In this document: piece after piece, positions 56,995 through 64,000 of the stretch
Position numbering within the stretch: the first letter of the stretch is position 1
Layout of the letters: each line of letters opens with the position of its first letter
Program-made: the position numbers and the translations under genes
Notes under the pieces: generated by a model
The model's database searches: none
Told to the model about the DNA's origin: nothing
The model's input: only the letters and a program-made list of their open reading frames with translations
NCBI GenBank assembly: GCA_035430005.1
Contig: DAOMFV010000009.1
Span: 7,734-71,733 of the forward strand
DNA: 64,000 bases
From: JAEUIE01 sp035430005
GTDB lineage: Bacteria > Planctomycetota > Planctomycetia > Gemmatales > HRBIN36
Reading direction: 5' to 3'

Positions 56995-59900
56995 ATGATC
57001 AAGAAACCCGACTTCCTGAAACTGCTCGATGAACGTGTCCTGGTGCTCGACGGAGCCATGGGCACCAACCTGCACCGCTACGACCCCACCGATGCCGACT
57101 GGGGCGGCAATAAGTTTGTCAATTGCACCGAATGGATGCTCTACACCCACCCCGAATGGGTGCATGCTATCCACAAGGGCTTCCTCGAAGTCGGCAGCGA
57201 TGGCATCGAAACCAACACCTTCGGCGCCAACAAGATTGCCCTCAATGAGTTCGGCGAAGGTGACAAGGTCGAAGAACTCAACCGCAAAGCTGTCCAGGTC
57301 GCCCGTGAAGCCTGCCTCGAGTTCAGCACTCCCGTTAAGCCCCGCTACGTCATCGGCTCCATCGGGCCAGGCACTAAATCCATCACCCTGGGTCACATCT
57401 CCTTTGACGAGTTGGTCGAAGGCTACCGTCTCCAGGCTCGTGCTCTCATCGAGTCGGGGGCCGATGTTCTGCTAGTCGAAACTGCCTTCGATCTGTTGAA
57501 CCTTAAAGCTACCTGCATCGTCTGCGTCGAAGAAATGCAGCGGGCCGGCATCAAGCTGCCCCTCATGGCCCAGGTGACGATCGAACGTCAGGGAGCCATG
57601 CTCGCCGGCAGCGACATCGGCAGCGCCATGACGACGCTCGAAGCGCTCCCCATCGATATCATCGGCCTCAACTGTGCCACCGGACCAGATCTCATGGTCA
57701 GCCATATCCGTCACCTCAGCGACTATGGCCGCCGCAAGATCAGTTGCCTGCCCAATGCCGGTTTGCCTGAGAACGTCGATGGCAAAGCCCACTTCCCGCT
57801 TCGGCCCGAAGAGCTGGCTCGTGCCCTCAAGCAGTTCGTCACCGACTATGGCATCAATATCGTCGGTGGCTGCTGTGGCACTACCTTTGAACATCTCCGC
57901 CAACTCTCCGAAGCAGTGAAGGGGATCAAGCCCAAGGTTCGCGCCCCCATCTTTGAACCCAGTGCCGCCAGTTTGTACCAGGCACAAACCCTCAAACAGA
58001 CGCCCGGCCCCCTGATCGTCGGCGAGCGCACCAATACCACCGGCTCGCGTAAGTTCAAGCGGCTTCTTGAGACCGATGACATCGAAAACATGGCCGCCAT
58101 GGCCCGTGAGCAGCAGGACGAAGGCGCTCACCTTCTCGATGTCTGCGTCGCCTACCCCGGCCGCGACGAAGTCGCTGACATGAACAAGACGCTGCGTCGT
58201 TTCAACGAAGCAGTCCGCCTGCCCATGGTCATCGATTCCACCGAATGGCAGGTGATGGCAGAGGGGCTGAAATACATTACCGGCAAGCCTTTTCTCAATT
58301 CAATCAACCTCGAAGAGGGCCGCAAGAAGCTCGACATTATTGTGCCGCTGGCCAAGAAGTTTGGAGCTGCCCTCGTCGCCCTCACCATCGATGAAACCGG
58401 CCAGGCGACCACCTGTGACTGGAAGTTCGATGTCGCCAAACGTATCTATGATATCTGCGTCAATGAGTACGGCGTCGAACCAACTGATCTCTACTTCGAT
58501 CCACTGACATTACCTGTCTCCACGGGGCAGAGCGATCTCTACAACGCCGCTGTCGAAACGCTCAACTCGATGAAGCGGATCAAGGCTGAACTGCCCGGGG
58601 CAGGCACTTGGCTCGGCTTGTCCAACATCAGCTTCGGCCTCGATCCCTATGTCCGCCAAGTCGTCAACAGCGTCTTCCTCAAGCTCGCCCTTGATTCCGG
58701 CCTTGATGCCGCCATCCTGAACGCCAGCAAGATTCTGCCCCTTAACGAAATCGATCCCGAAGGGCTCAAGCTGGCTGAGCGACTCCTTCTCAACCAGCGT
58801 GAGGATGGCGATCCGCTGCAACTGCTCATCAGCCACTACGAAAACTTCGGTGGCGAGAAGAAGACGAGCAGCAAACGAACTGTCAACCTCGGCGATACCA
58901 TCGAAGAACGGCTCAAGAATGCCATCATCATGGGCCGGCGGGATACGCTTATCGAAGATCTGGAGACCGCTCGCCAGACCTACACACCCCTCGACATCAT
59001 TAACACGGTATTGCTCGATGGCATGAAAGTCGTTGGCGACCTCTTCGGTTCAGGCCAGATGCAGTTGCCGTTCGTACTGCAATCGGCTGAAGTGATGAAG
59101 GCCTCGGTCAAGCATCTCGAACAGTACATGACCAAGCTCGAAGGTTCAGAGAAGGGCAAGATCGTCCTCGCCACGGTCAAGGGCGATGTCCACGATATCG
59201 GCAAGAACCTCGTCGATATCATCCTCACCAACAACGGCTACAAGGTTTACAACCTCGGCATCAAGCAGCCCATCGAAGCCATCTTGGAAGAAGTCGAAAA
59301 GACCCAGGCCCAGGCCATCGGCATGAGCGGACTGTTGGTCAAGTCCACTGTCGTCATGAAAGAGAACCTGGAGCTGATGCAGCTCAGAGGCATCAAGATA
59401 CCAGTCATCTGTGGCGGTGCTGCCCTGACTCGTCGCTATGTCGAAGACAACTTGCGCCGCACCTATCAGACCGGCCCCGTCTTCTACGGCGAAGACGCCT
59501 TCTCGGGTCTGCACCTCATGGAAGAACTCTGCGGCCACAAACCCGCCACGCTTACTGCCAACCATGAACCGATCATCACTTTGGCTCCCCTCTCCCCCCA
59601 GGGGAGAGGGGCTGGGGGTGAGGGGAATCCTTCTGACGCCGTTAAGGCGCAACCTCNNNNNNNNNNNNNNNNNNNNNNNNNNNCAGCCCCCGCCCCCAAC
59701 CTCCCCAAGCCACCCTTCCTCGGCACCAAAGTCGTCCAAAACATCGACATCGCCGAAGTCTTCCGCTTCATCAACGAACGCACCCTCATCGGCACCCAAT
59801 GGCAGTTCCGCAAGAACAACGTCAAGCCCGCCGAATACGAACGCCAGATGAAGGAAGTCGCTTACCCACTCTTCGACCGCATGAAGAAGCAGTGCATCCG

Positions 59901-60498
59901 CGAAAACATCCTCCGCCCCACGGCGGTCTACGGCTACTTCCCCGCCGCCGGCGAGGGCAACGATCTGGTGATCTACGAAGACGATTACAAGACCGAAAAA
60001 CTCCGCTTCCACTTCCCCCGACAAGTGGACCGCGAAAACCTCTGCCTGGCTGACTACTTCGCCCCCACCAAGGACGGCAAAGCCATCGATCACGCCGGCT
60101 TCTTCGTCGTCACCGTCGGCAAGCACGCCTCCGAAAAGGCCCGTGCCCTCTTCGAGCAGAACAACTACACCGACTATATGTACTTGCACGGTCTCTCGGT
60201 CGAAGCCGCCGAAGCGACTGCTGAGTATTGGCACAAGCGTATGCGCAACGAATGGGGCATCGGTCAGGACGACGATCCCGATATTACCAAACTCTTCAAA
60301 CTCCACTACCGAGGCTGCCGCTACAGCTTCGGCTACCCCGCCTGCCCGAACCTCGAAGACCAGGTAAAACTCTGCCAACTCCTGAAACCGGAGCGCATTG
60401 ACATTACACTGAGCGAAGAGTTCCAGTTAGAGCCGGAGCAGTCAACCTCGGCGCTGGTAGTGCATCATCCAGAGGCGACTTACTTTAATGTGAAGTAG
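56995..60498 (+). CDS. metH: Cobalamin-dependent methionine synthase, interrupted by an assembly gap
   Basis: 1167 codons including 27 Ns. It methylates homocysteine using methyltetrahydrofolate and B12. Domains in order: homocysteine domain with zinc Cys227, Cys293, Cys294 (GGCCGTTFEH); pterin domain from about 330 (VGERTNTTGSRKFKRL); B12 cap and binding domain with VHDIGKN and the cobalt-ligand His733; AdoMet activation domain from about 915, with HYRGCRYSFGYPACP. The linker between the last two is odd: it translates a REP-like palindrome (codons 865-872) and then the gap. No cobalamin or SAM riboswitch is seen upstream. Confidence 0.96.
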   Translation: MIKKPDFLKLLDERVLVLDGAMGTNLHRYDPTDADWGGNKFVNCTEWMLYTHPEWVHAIHKGFLEVGSDGIETNTFGANKIALNEFGEGDKVEELNRKAVQVAREACLEFSTPVKPRYVIGSIGPGTKSITLGHISFDELVEGYRLQARALIESGADVLLVETAFDLLNLKATCIVCVEEMQRAGIKLPLMAQVTIERQGAMLAGSDIGSAMTTLEALPIDIIGLNCATGPDLMVSHIRHLSDYGRRKISCLPNAGLPENVDGKAHFPLRPEELARALKQFVTDYGINIVGGCCGTTFEHLRQLSEAVKGIKPKVRAPIFEPSAASLYQAQTLKQTPGPLIVGERTNTTGSRKFKRLLETDDIENMAAMAREQQDEGAHLLDVCVAYPGRDEVADMNKTLRRFNEAVRLPMVIDSTEWQVMAEGLKYITGKPFLNSINLEEGRKKLDIIVPLAKKFGAALVALTIDETGQATTCDWKFDVAKRIYDICVNEYGVEPTDLYFDPLTLPVSTGQSDLYNAAVETLNSMKRIKAELPGAGTWLGLSNISFGLDPYVRQVVNSVFLKLALDSGLDAAILNASKILPLNEIDPEGLKLAERLLLNQREDGDPLQLLISHYENFGGEKKTSSKRTVNLGDTIEERLKNAIIMGRRDTLIEDLETARQTYTPLDIINTVLLDGMKVVGDLFGSGQMQLPFVLQSAEVMKASVKHLEQYMTKLEGSEKGKIVLATVKGDVHDIGKNLVDIILTNNGYKVYNLGIKQPIEAILEEVEKTQAQAIGMSGLLVKSTVVMKENLELMQLRGIKIPVICGGAALTRRYVEDNLRRTYQTGPVFYGEDAFSGLHLMEELCGHKPATLTANHEPIITLAPLSPQGRGAGGEGNPSDAVKAQPXXXXXXXXXXAPAPNLPKPPFLGTKVVQNIDIAEVFRFINERTLIGTQWQFRKNNVKPAEYERQMKEVAYPLFDRMKKQCIRENILRPTAVYGYFPAAGEGNDLVIYEDDYKTEKLRFHFPRQVDRENLCLADYFAPTKDGKAIDHAGFFVVTVGKHASEKARALFEQNNYTDYMYLHGLSVEAAEATAEYWHKRMRNEWGIGQDDDPDITKLFKLHYRGCRYSFGYPACPNLEDQVKLCQLLKPERIDITLSEEFQLEPEQSTSALVVHHPEATYFNVK
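59587..59611. repeat. REP-like palindrome inside metH
   Basis: CCCCTCTCCCC (59587-59597) and GGGGAGAGGGG (59601-59611) form a perfect 11-bp stem with loop CCA, followed by GCTGGGGGTGAGGGG. This resembles a dispersed palindrome seen between genes in many bacteria, but here it is read in frame inside the coding region, in the linker before the activation domain. Confidence 0.85.
59657..59683. other. Assembly gap of 27 Ns
   Basis: A run of 27 Ns 45 bases after the palindrome. The reading frame is the same on both sides, but the true length is unknown because repeats of this type break assemblies. The linker length of MetH should not be trusted here. Confidence 0.99.
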
Positions 60499-60506
60499 GC
60501 TTTTCG

Positions 60507-60713
60507 ATGATCAAGCAAACTAGATACTATCGACAAATGAAGGCAATACAGGAACGAATTGGCTTCTCAAAATGGATTAAGTTCATGCGGGTTCTCTATG
60601 GTAACGGAGATTACAGCATGGAGGACTTGTGGAAGGCTGCGCAAATGAAGAAGGGAAATCGGAACCCACATTGGGTTGATCGGTGTTCTAATAAATGCAA
60701 ACATGGGCCATAA
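60507..60713 (+). CDS. Small hypothetical protein
   Basis: 68 residues, starting 8 bases after the metH stop, with a weak TAGG about 7 bases before the ATG. It is basic and aromatic-rich (MIKQTRYYRQMKAIQERIGF, WIKFMRVLYGNGDY). Composition looks protein-like, but no family is recognised and it could be chance. No signal or membrane segment. Confidence 0.35.
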   Translation: MIKQTRYYRQMKAIQERIGFSKWIKFMRVLYGNGDYSMEDLWKAAQMKKGNRNPHWVDRCSNKCKHGP

Positions 60714-60762
60714 GCCTTGAAGAGTACGATGCATTACAGTTACTTACGAGTAGAATGAAGGC

Positions 60763-61335
60763 ATGCCAGCGCTCCTTACCCCCTTCACCAAACCCGAACT
60801 CATCACCAGCTTCCAGCAGCGTGCCACCACAGATGACACCTTCTGGTCCAGCTTCTCCCCCGATGCTTTCGTCGCCAGACCCGATGATCACTCCTGGTCA
60901 CCGGCTCAGAACGTGCTGCACCTGACCTCCGCCACTAAACCGGTGGTGTTGGCACTACGTCTGCCCCGCATCCTCCCCCGGCTGTTGTTCGGCAAATCGA
61001 ATGCACCCTCACGCCATTACGAAAACATCGTGCAGGCCTATCACGATGTCCTGGCTGGCGGCGCTCAAGCTTCAGGGAAGTACGCTCCCAAACCGATACC
61101 GATTCCCAGCGACCCGGTGAACTACCAGCGAACCAAGGTCTCCACCTTAACCGCTACGGTCCAATCACTAGCCAAAGCCATCGAACCCTGGTCAGAACAG
61201 GATCTGGACCGTCTGCAACTGCCCCATCCATTGCTGGGTAAGTTGACAATACGGGAAATGCTCTTCTTCACCCTCTATCACCTCGGCCATCATAAAGATA
61301 AAGTCGCTGGCAAAAGCACTACCCCTCGTTCTTAA
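60763..61335 (+). CDS. DinB-superfamily protein
   Basis: 190 residues. The four-helix DinB/YfiT pattern is visible: WSPAQNVLHLTSATKPVV near the N-terminus (first His), and REMLFFTLYHLGHHKDKV near the C-terminus with the paired His residues that bind metal. Enzymes of this group handle thiol cofactors such as bacillithiol or mycothiol, or are damage-induced; the exact role is not determined. It ends in a Lys/Ser/Thr-rich tail and is followed by a large inverted repeat. Confidence 0.75.
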   Translation: MPALLTPFTKPELITSFQQRATTDDTFWSSFSPDAFVARPDDHSWSPAQNVLHLTSATKPVVLALRLPRILPRLLFGKSNAPSRHYENIVQAYHDVLAGGAQASGKYAPKPIPIPSDPVNYQRTKVSTLTATVQSLAKAIEPWSEQDLDRLQLPHPLLGKLTIREMLFFTLYHLGHHKDKVAGKSTTPRS

Positions 61336-61349
61336 ACCCTCTGCCTCAA

Positions 61350-61398
61350 TCTGCGTTTTCTGCGTTTCAATCTTCTTACGAGACGCAGATAACGCAGA
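61350..61398. repeat. Imperfect 19-bp inverted repeat
   Basis: 61350-61368 and 61380-61398 are complementary at 17 of 19 positions, with an 11-base loop. Each arm holds two copies of a CTGCGT/ACGCAG unit. It lies 14 bases after the DinB-like gene and before the BNR gene; there is no T-run. A dispersed repeat or a Rho-independent-like stop are both possible. Confidence 0.75.
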
Positions 61399-61430
61399 AA
61401 CTCGCTGAGAAATCACACAGAGTCATGCAC

Positions 61431-62444
61431 ATGAAACAACTCTCAATTACCCTCATGCTGTTCGTACTGGCTAATCAGCCCCTCGCTGCTCAGTGGTCTC
61501 AGCAGACCATCAACACCACCGCTGACTTCAGGGGCCTCTCCGCCGTCACTAAAGACGTCGCCTGGGTCAGCGGCACCAAGGGCACCGTGGGTCGCACCAT
61601 CGATGGCGGGAAGACCTGGGAAGTCATCATCATACCAGGTGCTGAGAAACTCGACTTCCGCGACATCGAAGCATTTAACGACTCCACCGCCTACGCTCTC
61701 AGCATCGGCCCCGGCGAGAACTCCCGCATCTACAAAACCACCGATGGCGGCAAGAACTGGAAACTGCAATTCACCAACCCCGATAAAGACGCCTTCTATG
61801 ATGCCATCGCCTTCTGGGATGAGAACCACGGCATCGCCATGAGCGACCCGGTGAAGGGCTTCTATCGTCTAATCATCACTGACGATGGAGGCAACATCTG
61901 GAAGCCGTTATCCAATAACAACATGCCCGCGGCTCTTCCTAATGAAGGTGCCTTCGCCGCCAGTGGTACCTGCCTGATCACTCAAGGTCAAAACGATGCC
62001 TGGTTCGTCACCGGCGGCGCGAAAGCTGCCCGAGTCTTCCACTCCAAAGATCGAGGTCAATCATGGACAGCGACTGAAACCCCAATCTTGGCCGGCAAAG
62101 AATCGGCTGGCATCTTCTCTATCGCTTTCAAAGATTCCCACATCGGCATGATCGTCGGCGGCGACTATCAGAAACCAAACGAGACCGACAGCACCGCAGC
62201 CATCACCACGGATGGCGGCAAAACGTGGAAACTGATCGAAAACCAACTGCCCTTCCGTTCCGGGGTTGCGTGGTCTGATGGCCGTTGGATTGCTATAGGC
62301 ACCTCAGGTTCCAATATCTCAACTGTGGAGGGCGCGACCTGGAAGTCGCCCGACCAGGCAAATTACAATACCGTCAGCTTCACCAAATCAGGCGAAGGCT
62401 GGGCGGCTGGGCCCAAGGGGCGTATTGCCCGGTTCGTTAAATAG
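61431..62444 (+). CDS. Exported BNR/YCF48-like beta-propeller protein
   Basis: 337 residues from MKQLSITLMLFVLAN (a Met 2 codons earlier is possible). A signal peptide ending at about LAAQW is followed by BNR-type repeats: TIDGGKTWEV, TTDGGKNWKL, TDDGGNIWKPL, SKDRGQSWTAT and TTDGGKTWKLI. This is the Asp-box family shared with YCF48/HCF136 assembly factors and sialidases, without the sialidase active-site set. It is probably periplasmic or secreted; function unknown. Convergent with the next gene, 1 base apart. Confidence 0.85.
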   Translation: MKQLSITLMLFVLANQPLAAQWSQQTINTTADFRGLSAVTKDVAWVSGTKGTVGRTIDGGKTWEVIIIPGAEKLDFRDIEAFNDSTAYALSIGPGENSRIYKTTDGGKNWKLQFTNPDKDAFYDAIAFWDENHGIAMSDPVKGFYRLIITDDGGNIWKPLSNNNMPAALPNEGAFAASGTCLITQGQNDAWFVTGGAKAARVFHSKDRGQSWTATETPILAGKESAGIFSIAFKDSHIGMIVGGDYQKPNETDSTAAITTDGGKTWKLIENQLPFRSGVAWSDGRWIAIGTSGSNISTVEGATWKSPDQANYNTVSFTKSGEGWAAGPKGRIARFVK

Positions 62445-62445
62445 A

Positions 62446-63480
62446 CTATTTCAACACCTCTGACTTAGTCACCGTTACCTTCCAATGCGATCCCTCACGA
62501 ATCACCTTGAAGGAGGTGAGCAGCCGCTTGGCACGAATTTCATCCTCGGTCATCTTGTGATACTGAAGTTCAGCCGCCAGGATGGCCTGTTCCATCTCAG
62601 CAGGAATAACCATGACCAGGGTCAGCGGGCGTTCACTGAGATTCACGGCATAGGCAAAGTTTTCGCATGTCGTTCGATCATGGTTGATAAACCAGAGCCT
62701 CCTGGCTTCGTTGACATAAGCCATGAAAGCTCCATCGGTCATCTCTTCGTAATTGAACGGCGAGGTAGCAGGCAGATTCTTGTAGACCATGAACCGTCCA
62801 TTGTTCAAACGCACAGCTACGGTAACCTGTAGGTTGGCAAGTTGTCCAACGAAGACTTCCGGTTCATTGTAATTGAATAGGATCCTCCAGCGCATGTTTC
62901 GTGCCATGGGGACACCACTGCCCGGCTTGTTGCCGATACCCGGTCCGCCGGTATCGCCGATCCCGCCATCTCGCGTTCCGGGTGCCCTGGGACGCTGACG
63001 AGGCTCATCTGTCGGAAACACGGGCAGTGGGGATGGAAACTCGTTCGGTATCTCTAGTGGTTTGGGTGTCGTCAGCTTCAGTGGATCAAATAACGGCGCC
63101 AATGGATCACGCCCCTGATCGCCATTGCTGCCACCCTCCCGTTGAACCTGCCCCTCTCCTTCCTGTTGAATGCGGGGCGGTTCGTTCTCGAATACTTCCA
63201 TCACCGGCGGCTTGGAAGGGCTCCAGTAAAAAGTCAAGGTCATGAACGCCACCACAAGCAGGATGACGATGACATGAATCCCCAGAGCAATGACTAACGA
63301 CAACGGAAACTCATAATGGGAAGAGTATTTCTCCCACATGCCCTCTTCAGCTTCAAGAAGAATTCTGCTTGGTGAACCGGGTGTCTGCAGAGCAGGCACT
63401 CCCGAGGCTTCGTTCTTGCCGTCGTGATAAAACCCTTGCCCCTGGTTGATCTCTGACGAAGATAGTTCCGAGGATGCCAT
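62446..63480 (-). CDS. TonB-shaped membrane protein of unknown function
   Basis: 344 residues. A 58-residue cytoplasmic tail is followed by a membrane helix (about 60-86, LSLVIALGIHVIVILLVVAF) carrying a His in its middle (H69), a Pro/Gly-rich linker (about 95-190, rich in PRQRP and GIGDTGGPGIG) and a C-terminal folded domain (about 195-344). This is the order of TonB/energised periplasmic proteins, but the C-terminal domain does not look like TonB and no ExbB/ExbD is in the window. AGGAGA lies 7 bases before the ATG. Function unknown. Confidence 0.75.
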   Translation of the reverse strand: MASSELSSSEINQGQGFYHDGKNEASGVPALQTPGSPSRILLEAEEGMWEKYSSHYEFPLSLVIALGIHVIVILLVVAFMTLTFYWSPSKPPVMEVFENEPPRIQQEGEGQVQREGGSNGDQGRDPLAPLFDPLKLTTPKPLEIPNEFPSPLPVFPTDEPRQRPRAPGTRDGGIGDTGGPGIGNKPGSGVPMARNMRWRILFNYNEPEVFVGQLANLQVTVAVRLNNGRFMVYKNLPATSPFNYEEMTDGAFMAYVNEARRLWFINHDRTTCENFAYAVNLSERPLTLVMVIPAEMEQAILAAELQYHKMTEDEIRAKRLLTSFKVIREGSHWKVTVTKSEVLK

Positions 63481-63504
63481 GACTGCTCTCCTGGACTGCG
63501 AAGT

Positions 63505-63552
63505 GATATCTCAACCATACCCTCATCACAGCGCCACCACAAGAGAGATATC
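63505..63552. promoter_or_regulatory. Paired palindromic arms between divergent genes
   Basis: GATATCTC (63505-63512) and GAGATATC (63545-63552) are exact complements 32 bases apart, in the short gap between the TonB-shaped gene and the MogA/MoaB gene. They could be operator half-sites for a shared regulator; chance is not excluded. Confidence 0.25.
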
Positions 63553-63619
63553 GTATTTGGAAGGGCAAGGCTCCCGCCGAGCCGTTAGCATGACCTTAGA
63601 CCCCATCACGGTGAACTTC

Positions 63620-64000
63620 ATGATCTCTACTCAAGAACATCAGGAAAAAGCCAGGAAACAATACCCTCATGTCGAGTGTGCCCTCATCACAGTAAGCGAC
63701 ACTCGCAGCGAGGCCAACGACACCAGCGGCCAGGCAATCCGTGAACTGCTGGCCAGGGATAACCATCCGGTAACCTATTACACCATTCTCAAAGATGAAC
63801 CGAAGCAGATCGTCGCAGCCATCGAAAGTCTGATCATCAAGCCCGATGTGGGATGTATCCTCCTCAACGGAGGCACCGGCATCGGCAAGCGAGACAGCAC
63901 CGTCGAAGCCGTCGCCGGCCTGTTCGACAAAACCCTCGTCGGCTTCGGCGAACTCTTCCGCATGATCAGCTACGGTGAGATCGGTTCCGCGGCGATGTTG
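63620..64000 (+). CDS. MogA/MoaB-type molybdenum cofactor protein, cut by the window end
   Basis: 127 codons are visible. The ATG at 63620 has GGTGA 6 bases upstream; a GTG at 63611 is an alternative. CALITVSDTRSEANDTSGQ is the family's N-terminal block and LNGGTGIGKRDSTVEAVAGL is the molybdopterin-binding motif, followed by the MogA/MoaB GFGELFRMISYGEIGSAAML. It adenylates or inserts metal into molybdopterin. MoaB and MogA cannot be separated without the missing C-terminus. Confidence 0.9.
   Translation, partial: MISTQEHQEKARKQYPHVECALITVSDTRSEANDTSGQAIRELLARDNHPVTYYTILKDEPKQIVAAIESLIIKPDVGCILLNGGTGIGKRDSTVEAVAGLFDKTLVGFGELFRMISYGEIGSAAML

Noticed and set aside
59146..60378. 410-residue reading frame opposite metH
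   Set aside because: It runs through the Ns, is Val/Gly/Asp-rich in the way of an antisense shadow, and metH is clearly the real gene.

Overview
The window looks like a piece of a planctomycete chromosome, probably from a Gemmataceae-like lineage. This is an inference from gene content: a transmembrane Ser/Thr kinase plus a second kinase-like protein fused to PilZ, Tat-signal NHL and ankyrin proteins, an HTTM-domain membrane protein, DUF1844 and DUF4198 proteins, and many long proteins that I can only describe. The sequence is moderately GC-rich and densely coded on both strands. A run of 27 Ns inside metH shows that it is an assembled scaffold. I see no tRNA or rRNA genes, no CRISPR array, no transposase and no phage genes.

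Layout. 0-9 kb: kinase/PilZ protein, recG (convergent), a secreted M16 protease, then a polyprenyl-type glycosyltransferase overlapping a methyltransferase. 9-17.7 kb: a long minus-strand block, in transcription order queF, Tat/ankyrin protein, a membrane protein paired with an HTTM protein, cysS, a short mutS2 without its Smr domain, and a PafA-like phosphatase. 17.8-23.6 kb: NHL propeller protein, small ORF, CheY-like receiver, small membrane protein, elbB and a U32/RlhA-type protein. 23.5-26.6 kb: beta-CASP nuclease, hypothetical protein and psd on the minus strand. 26.7-32 kb: aminotransferase, aconitase and photolyase. 32-41.5 kb: transmembrane Ser/Thr kinase, DUF4198 protein, CTP synthase, a 1318-residue protein of unknown function and a HEAT-repeat protein. 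41.5-43.6 kb: DUF1844 protein, birA and nadC.

43.8-48.7 kb holds an ABC-type system: an ATPase, a 645-residue permease and a 651-residue single-pass partner, followed by a clear intrinsic terminator. 48.8-56.3 kb is a compact plus-strand run: ispD, manA, two homologous double-length ABC-2 permeases, a PfkB-family kinase and a ROK-family kinase. 56.7-60.5 kb has a strong 6S RNA candidate directly upstream of metH. The end of the window holds a DinB-like protein, a BNR/YCF48-like protein, a TonB-shaped membrane protein and the start of a MogA/MoaB gene cut by the window edge.

Most genes are ordinary housekeeping. The parts most worth a second look are the PilZ/degenerate-kinase fusion, the 6S RNA candidate, the mutually exclusive hairpins after pyrG, a heptamer repeat that supplies the Shine-Dalgarno of the ROK kinase gene, a REP-like palindrome translated inside metH, the two permease groups, and the HEAT plus 1318-residue pair. 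I did not find a defence island or another obvious new multigene system.
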